From Alistipes sp. (GTDB lineage Bacteria > Bacteroidota > Bacteroidia > Bacteroidales > Rikenellaceae), in contig JAGBCY010000015.1 of assembly GCA_017937765.1 (NCBI GenBank), positions 1 through 48,417 of the forward strand: 48,417 bases of DNA, given 5' to 3'. Numbering within the stretch: the first letter of the stretch is position 1; each line of letters opens with the position of its first letter. Below the pieces are notes generated by a model. The model worked only from the letters and a program-made list of their open reading frames with translations. It did no database searches and was not told the origin of the DNA. A program made the translations under genes and the position numbers. This document shows positions 44,292-48,417 of the stretch, piece by piece.

Positions 44292-44366
44292 TCGGGATAC
44301 CAGGATTCGAACCTGGGACCCCCTGCTCCCAAAGCAGGTGCGCTAACCGGACTGCGCTACATCCCG
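44292..44366 (-). tRNA. tRNA-Pro(TGG)
   Basis: Same acceptor and D arm as its neighbour. The anticodon loop is TTTGGGA (anticodon TGG) on the stem CCTGC/GCAGG, and the T arm is CCAGGTTCGAATCCTGG. No encoded CCA. First of the pair; the 60-nt spacer to the next tRNA holds an eight-C tract (44250-44257). Confidence 0.95.
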
Positions 44367-44390
44367 ATGGGTGGTTTAGATTTCGAGGTG

Positions 44391-44421
44391 CAAAGATAAG
44401 TAGAAAAAATAAATATACAAA
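44391..44421 (-). promoter_or_regulatory. Consensus promoter of the tRNA-Pro pair
   Basis: The reverse strand has TTTG (44421-44418), a 19-nt spacer and TATCTTTG (44398-44391), 25 bases before the first tRNA. Confidence 0.8.
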
Positions 44422-44476
44422 AAAAAGTTGACTTTTTGTTGAGTTAATTCTCTAAATGTCGTTTACACTGCTCAAA

Positions 44477-44502
44477 ATAAGGAGTGCCGCAGCACCCCTT
44501 AT
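44477..44502 (-). terminator. Terminator of the DUF6562-like lipoprotein gene
   Basis: ATAAGGAGTGC with GCACCCCTTAT around CGCA, followed on the reverse strand by TTTTG. Confidence 0.65.
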
Positions 44503-44592
44503 ATATATAATGTATCAACTATTGCGATATGCGCGGAAGATCCCACCCCGCCCCGCAGATATCATCATCGGTCTCCACTTCGGAGAGGATCG

Positions 44593-45645
44593 TTACTCGG
44601 CGGGTATGATCCAATCCTCGTCATCGGCGTCGTTCATAAAGTTGTCGTTGATGTCGATGCCGATAAGTGATTCAATCGTGAGGAGCTTACCAATGACGGT
44701 TGTGAGGTGGTTGCGCTGCAAGGGTATCTGTGTGCAGAAGTCGAGCGACTTGATCATACGACCATCCTCCTCTCTGACCTCCATAATAAAGTTGAGCTCG
44801 CTCTGGTCCTCACCAGCGTAGAGGTAATCCACGAAGAGGGTCTGGTTTGCAGCCTGCGAGTCGTAGTCACCTGCGGTGTAGGGCGATGTCTTGTCCACGG
44901 TAAACTCATAGGTGAGGTCCTTCGTGGTGGTGTTGAGTCGGCCGGTGATGGCGTTCAACGAGTCGTAGATGGGGTGGTTGTAATATGTCACCTTCACCTT
45001 GTAGGGCTTCGAACCGTAGTTGAGCTCCTCGAGATCGGTGGTGATTACGCGCAATTTACCGAAAGGACGCTTGAGCGTAAGCTCTCTCTCGAGGGTAGTC
45101 TTGATGTAGACGTCGGCGGTTACGAAGTATGCATCGCGGCTCTCGTCCATAGCACTCCACTTCGTAGGAGTAATATTCTTGAGGTCGCTGGCGTTGTAGC
45201 ACAAGCCCTCAATCTTGAGAGGATCCTCGGCAAGGTATGAATCCTGAGCAACGAAGTCGGCCCATACGACAAAGCGGTACTCGCGGTTAGGCACAAGGCG
45301 CGTTTTGAATGTTGTGGGCTGGTAATTGTCGAGGATATTTACCATACGATTGATGATAGGCTGAGAGAGGTTTTCGCTACCCGAGGTAATCTCATATACC
45401 TCAAGGATGTAGCGAATGTCATACTCGCCCCACAAGTCGGCAGCATCAAAGTTGTCGATAGCACCAAGTGCGCTGTCCAAACCCGCGATGACAGTCTCGT
45501 CACCACGCGTAGCTCCCAATTCGGGGACGTTGATGTCGAGTACCACCGGGACCTCCTCAACGGGCATAATGCCTGGTGCTGTCTCTTCTTGGCACGACGT
45601 TGCGGCAAAGAGTATAACTACCAACGAAAAGAATAACTTTTTCAT
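44593..45645 (-). CDS. Fimbrillin-like (DUF6562-type) lipoprotein
   Basis: 350 residues. Lipobox AATSC with lipid on Cys18. All-beta protein with an early TRGDE segment (typical of Bacteroidales fimbrillin-like proteins after maturation). The N-terminal half includes YILEVYEITSG and RLVPNREYRFVVWADFVAQ. The C-terminal half includes LKRPFGKLRVITTDLEEL and CTQIPLQRNHLTTVIGKLLT, which resemble DUF6562/Mfa-type proteins. It is a surface or minor-fimbrial structural protein by analogy only. It is expressed alone from a promoter at 45807 with an about 150-nt leader. Confidence 0.8.
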   Translation of the reverse strand: MKKLFFSLVVILFAATSCQEETAPGIMPVEEVPVVLDINVPELGATRGDETVIAGLDSALGAIDNFDAADLWGEYDIRYILEVYEITSGSENLSQPIINRMVNILDNYQPTTFKTRLVPNREYRFVVWADFVAQDSYLAEDPLKIEGLCYNASDLKNITPTKWSAMDESRDAYFVTADVYIKTTLERELTLKRPFGKLRVITTDLEELNYGSKPYKVKVTYYNHPIYDSLNAITGRLNTTTKDLTYEFTVDKTSPYTAGDYDSQAANQTLFVDYLYAGEDQSELNFIMEVREEDGRMIKSLDFCTQIPLQRNHLTTVIGKLLTIESLIGIDINDNFMNDADDEDWIIPAE

Positions 45646-45806
45646 AAATCTATTGTGTTTTTATTTTTCCAACCTTTAACCCGAAATAATCGCACTCCAA
45701 TCTTGATCACGTATATTGCTAATAACTCTCTAATACACAGTCAATAACAAACATACTTCGCACATTCCTATACCGACTTAACGTCTCACGGGTGTATATA
45801 GCGTAA

Positions 45807-45838
45807 CAAAGGTACGTAAAAAAATGATAACCAACAAA
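45807..45838 (-). promoter_or_regulatory. Promoter of the DUF6562-like gene
   Basis: The reverse strand has TTTG (45838-45835), a 20-nt spacer and TACCTTTG (45814-45807). Confidence 0.65.
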
Positions 45839-45870
45839 TATTTTTTCAAAATTTTATCGTTTTGCATAAG

Positions 45871-45925
45871 AAAAGCGGCTGCCCATAATCCTCTCGTTAT
45901 GAGGGATTACGTGTAGCCGCCCTCG
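45871..45925 (-). terminator. Terminator of the GH3 glycosidase gene
   Basis: The reverse strand forms GCGGCT..AGCCGC with an inner GTAATCC/GGATTAT arm, followed by TTTTC. Confidence 0.65.
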
Positions 45926-45987
45926 GTCTGTGTTGCTTGAGGTGGTAGCTGATGTAGCTTTTTGGGGGTCCCGAAGTGCCCCTCGCG

Positions 45988-48213
45988 CTACTTCACAACG
46001 AAGCTCTCCTCGAGACGTACGTCCGCCGCTGAGGCTCCGATAATCACGCGGAACTCGCCGGCCTCTACGTGCCAGCCGCCCTTAATCTCGTCGTAGAAGG
46101 CGAGGTGCTCGGGGGTGATTGTGAAGGTTACTGTCGTAGATTCCCCGGGCTGAAGCTCCACCTTGGCAAAGCCCTTGAGTTCCTTCTTTGGTCGTGCGAC
46201 AGATGCCTCGGGATCAGCTACATAGAGCTGAACAATCTCCTTACCCGGGCGGTTGCCGGTGTTCGTGATTGTCACGCTCGCCTGCTGTACGCTGGCGTTA
46301 GCCTCGATCTCTCGCGAGGTGAGCTTAAGGTCGCTATACTCGAACGTCGTGTAGCTTAGTCCGTGGCCGAAGGCAAAGAGCGGCTCGATATCGCGCTCCT
46401 CGAAGCCGCGGTAGCCAACGAAGATGTCGTCGTGGTAAAATACCTTCTTGGGGTTGGGGAACTTCGCACCGTTGGCGTGTGCCATATAGTCATCGAGCTT
46501 GCGGCCAAAGGTGAAGGGCAGCTTACCGCTGGGGTTTACCTCGCCCGAGAGTACGCGAGCTAAGGCATTGCCCGCCTCCGAGCCTGAGTACCATAGTTGT
46601 ACGACCGACTCCACCTCGTCGATCCACGGCATCGCAACGGCATTGCCCGACACGAAAACGACGGTGAGATTATCGGTCACGGCGGCTAATGCCTCGATTA
46701 CGTCGTTCTGATTGTAGGGTAGCTCCAGACCCTTGCGGTCGGTACCCTCGCAATCCTGATTGTCGCTCTTGTTCAAACCTCCCACAAATATCACGTGGTC
46801 GGCACTTTGTGCCATTTCGACAGCCTCCTCGATGAGACGTTTTGGTGAACGCTTATCCCTAAGGTCTTGGCCCGTGACAACGCCATTATAGTTGCCCGTG
46901 ACGTCGCCAACATATCCACGAGCAAACGCAACCTCGGCGCGACCTGCGTAATAGGCGCGGAGGCCGTCGAGTGGCGAGCACTCGTACTTAACCTTGAGCG
47001 ACGAGCTACCACCGCCAACGGTCATCATCTTGATGGCGTTCTCGCCAACGACAAGTATGCGCTTGGCATCGGCCGCAATGGGGAGGTTATCGCGCTCATT
47101 CTTAAGGAGTACGATGCCCTCCTCGGCGATCGTGCGCGCAGTCTCGGAGTGCGCCTCCGAGCACATCGCTCCGTAGGGCTTGTCGTTGTTCATCGCCGTG
47201 CGGAATGTGAGGCGCAGGACGCGGCGAACCTTGTCGTCGAGCTCCTCTGTACCCACCTCGCCACGCTCGATCATCTCGAGGTATGGCGCGGCCATATAGT
47301 ATGTGTCGTAGGCGTTGCTTGCGCCCTCACGAAGACCATCTGTCCAGGTGCCAAACTCAAGGTCGAGACCGTTATGAATAGCCTCCTCGGTAGAGTGAAC
47401 GCCACCCCAGTCCGATATGACGGCTCCGTCGAAGCCCCATTCACCCTTGAGGATGTCGATGAGGAGTCGGTGGTTGTGGCAGGCATACGTGCCGCGATAC
47501 TTGTTGTACGAGCCCATTATCGACCACGCGTCGCCCTCGGTGACAGCGGCCTTGAAGGCGGGGAGGTAGATCTCGTAGAGGGCACGGTCGCTCAGGTCGA
47601 CATCCACCGTGTGGCGATGCTGCTCCTCGTTGTTTAGCGCGTAGTGCTTGACGCACGCCGCAACACCCTGACTCTGAACACCCTGCACGTAGGGCACAAC
47701 CATCTCCGATGCCAGATACGGGTCCTCGCCCATATACTCGAAGTTACGACCGCAAAGCGGTGTGCGATAGATGTTTACGCCGGGACCGAGCAGTACATCC
47801 TTCTCGCGATAGCGCGCCTCCTCGCCGATGCTTATGCCGTAGAGCTGGGCGCAGTCGCGGTTCCACGTTGCAGCGAGACAAGTGAGTGCGGGGTATGCTA
47901 TGCACGAGTCGTTGGTCCAGCGCGCTTGATCCCACTCATCCCACATAACCTCGGGACGGATGCCGTGCGGGCCATCCGTGCACCATAGCTCGGCGATACC
48001 GAGGCGCGGTGCTCCCGGTGCCGAGAACTTCGACTGGGCGTGGATGATGGCAATCTTCTCTCGGAGTGTCATCCTGCTCAGTGCATCCTCGACGCGCTCC
48101 TCAATCGGGGCATCGGGGTCGAGATAGACGGGACGATTGTCGGGCTGCTGTGCCGAGAGCGGGGCTGCGGTGAGTAGTATCGCAGCTGCGAGTGCGGATA
48201 GTAGACGGTTCAT
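45988..48213 (-). CDS. bglX: GH3-family beta-glucosidase (BglX-like)
   Basis: 741 residues with a signal peptide (cleavage near LSAQQ). Three-domain GH3 enzyme: TIM barrel with nucleophile Asp268 in GAVISDWGG and substrate-binding CVKHYALNNEEQHR, an alpha/beta sandwich with the probable acid/base Glu in CEGTDRKGLELP, and a C-terminal fibronectin-III-like domain (VTITNTGNRPGKEIVQLYV). It probably releases terminal glucose or xylose from plant or mucin oligosaccharides in the periplasm or outside; sugar specificity is not determined. It is monocistronic, with promoter box upstream and terminator downstream. Confidence 0.93.
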   Translation of the reverse strand: MNRLLSALAAAILLTAAPLSAQQPDNRPVYLDPDAPIEERVEDALSRMTLREKIAIIHAQSKFSAPGAPRLGIAELWCTDGPHGIRPEVMWDEWDQARWTNDSCIAYPALTCLAATWNRDCAQLYGISIGEEARYREKDVLLGPGVNIYRTPLCGRNFEYMGEDPYLASEMVVPYVQGVQSQGVAACVKHYALNNEEQHRHTVDVDLSDRALYEIYLPAFKAAVTEGDAWSIMGSYNKYRGTYACHNHRLLIDILKGEWGFDGAVISDWGGVHSTEEAIHNGLDLEFGTWTDGLREGASNAYDTYYMAAPYLEMIERGEVGTEELDDKVRRVLRLTFRTAMNNDKPYGAMCSEAHSETARTIAEEGIVLLKNERDNLPIAADAKRILVVGENAIKMMTVGGGSSSLKVKYECSPLDGLRAYYAGRAEVAFARGYVGDVTGNYNGVVTGQDLRDKRSPKRLIEEAVEMAQSADHVIFVGGLNKSDNQDCEGTDRKGLELPYNQNDVIEALAAVTDNLTVVFVSGNAVAMPWIDEVESVVQLWYSGSEAGNALARVLSGEVNPSGKLPFTFGRKLDDYMAHANGAKFPNPKKVFYHDDIFVGYRGFEERDIEPLFAFGHGLSYTTFEYSDLKLTSREIEANASVQQASVTITNTGNRPGKEIVQLYVADPEASVARPKKELKGFAKVELQPGESTTVTFTITPEHLAFYDEIKGGWHVEAGEFRVIIGASAADVRLEESFVVK

Positions 48214-48263
48214 AGTTATGAGTTTTTATTGATTCATTGTCGATATGGTAGTTCTACCGCCTA

Positions 48264-48271
48264 CAAATATA
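48264..48271 (-). promoter_or_regulatory. Promoter -7 box of the GH3 gene
   Basis: The reverse strand reads TATATTTG, 50 bases upstream of the start. The -33 box is weak. Nothing recognisable lies in the remaining 146 bases to the window end. Confidence 0.55.
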
Positions 48272-48417
48272 ATTGTTATCTCTGGAAAAATCTAACGAAT
48301 AAGGGGAAATAATGATGGCAGCACTGATGTTCAATGACTTATGAGGACTTTTGATGAAAGCCTCGCCGATGCGAAAGTGCAAGGAAATGAAAGGTAATGA
48401 GGACGGACGGTTTTCAA

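Overview
The window looks like chromosomal DNA of a Bacteroidales bacterium. The best guess is Rikenellaceae/Alistipes-like, from gene content and moderately high GC; this is inference, with no database search. Direct evidence for the phylum is the recurrent TAnnTTTG (-7) promoter box, often with a TTTG (-33) box 18-20 nt upstream (before rimP, the DUF4834-like gene, guaB, era and the tRNA-Pro pair). Shine-Dalgarno sequences are mostly absent, and there are many SPI/SPII-exported proteins, an S46 dipeptidyl-peptidase, a BtuG/BtuB-type cobamide locus and a short RpoD without region 1.1.

Layout. 1-780: a ClpB N-terminal domain that runs abruptly into a P-type ATPase fragment at the window edge, followed by a divergent regulatory region. 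786-6408: S46 peptidase, queA, a nitronate monooxygenase-like flavoenzyme, and panB (reverse). 6490-12823: rimP-nusA-infB and an acetyl-CoA hydrolase/transferase-family CoA transferase. 13286-16443: a small membrane protein, mlaE-mlaF and gapA. 16686-22685 (reverse): an acyltransferase, a CE1-type esterase, a 50-aa small ORF, and a large surface lipoprotein whose reading frame continues after one in-frame TGA into a DNA/RNA non-specific endonuclease. 23015-25399: a phosphodiesterase, a carboxylesterase and an AT-rich outer-membrane barrel. 25967-29007 (reverse): guaB-guaA. 29224-35668 (reverse): a cobalamin riboswitch followed by a DUF4465-like lipoprotein with a collagen-like stretch, a PKD-type surface lipoprotein, a BtuG-like propeller and a BtuB-like receptor. 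35807-43540: MFS transporter, TPR protein, era, rpoD, glutamate decarboxylase and a small lipoprotein. 43857-44421: two tRNA-Pro genes with a duplicated 3' end. 44593-48213: a fimbrillin-like lipoprotein and a GH3 beta-glucosidase.

The most interesting observation is a family of five elements, each 126-130 nt, that begin at or just after the TAA stop codon of five genes (S46 peptidase, rimP, infB, gapA, guaA). Primary sequence differs greatly between copies. The outer and inner stems covary, while a GATA/TCTRA internal-loop signature and an apical TACGYCAAGTA-type hairpin are largely kept. This looks like an ERIC-sized structured 3'-UTR RNA family that I do not recognise.

Other notable structures: two loci where a gene 3' end plus its terminator is duplicated about 250 nt downstream around a structured insert (CoA transferase; tRNA-Pro); tandem 62/61-nt repeats in the leader of the phosphodiesterase gene; three 13-nt motifs spaced exactly 32 nt apart upstream of clpB; and a long-range inverted repeat linking the 3' edge of the cobalamin riboswitch to the downstream mRNA leader.
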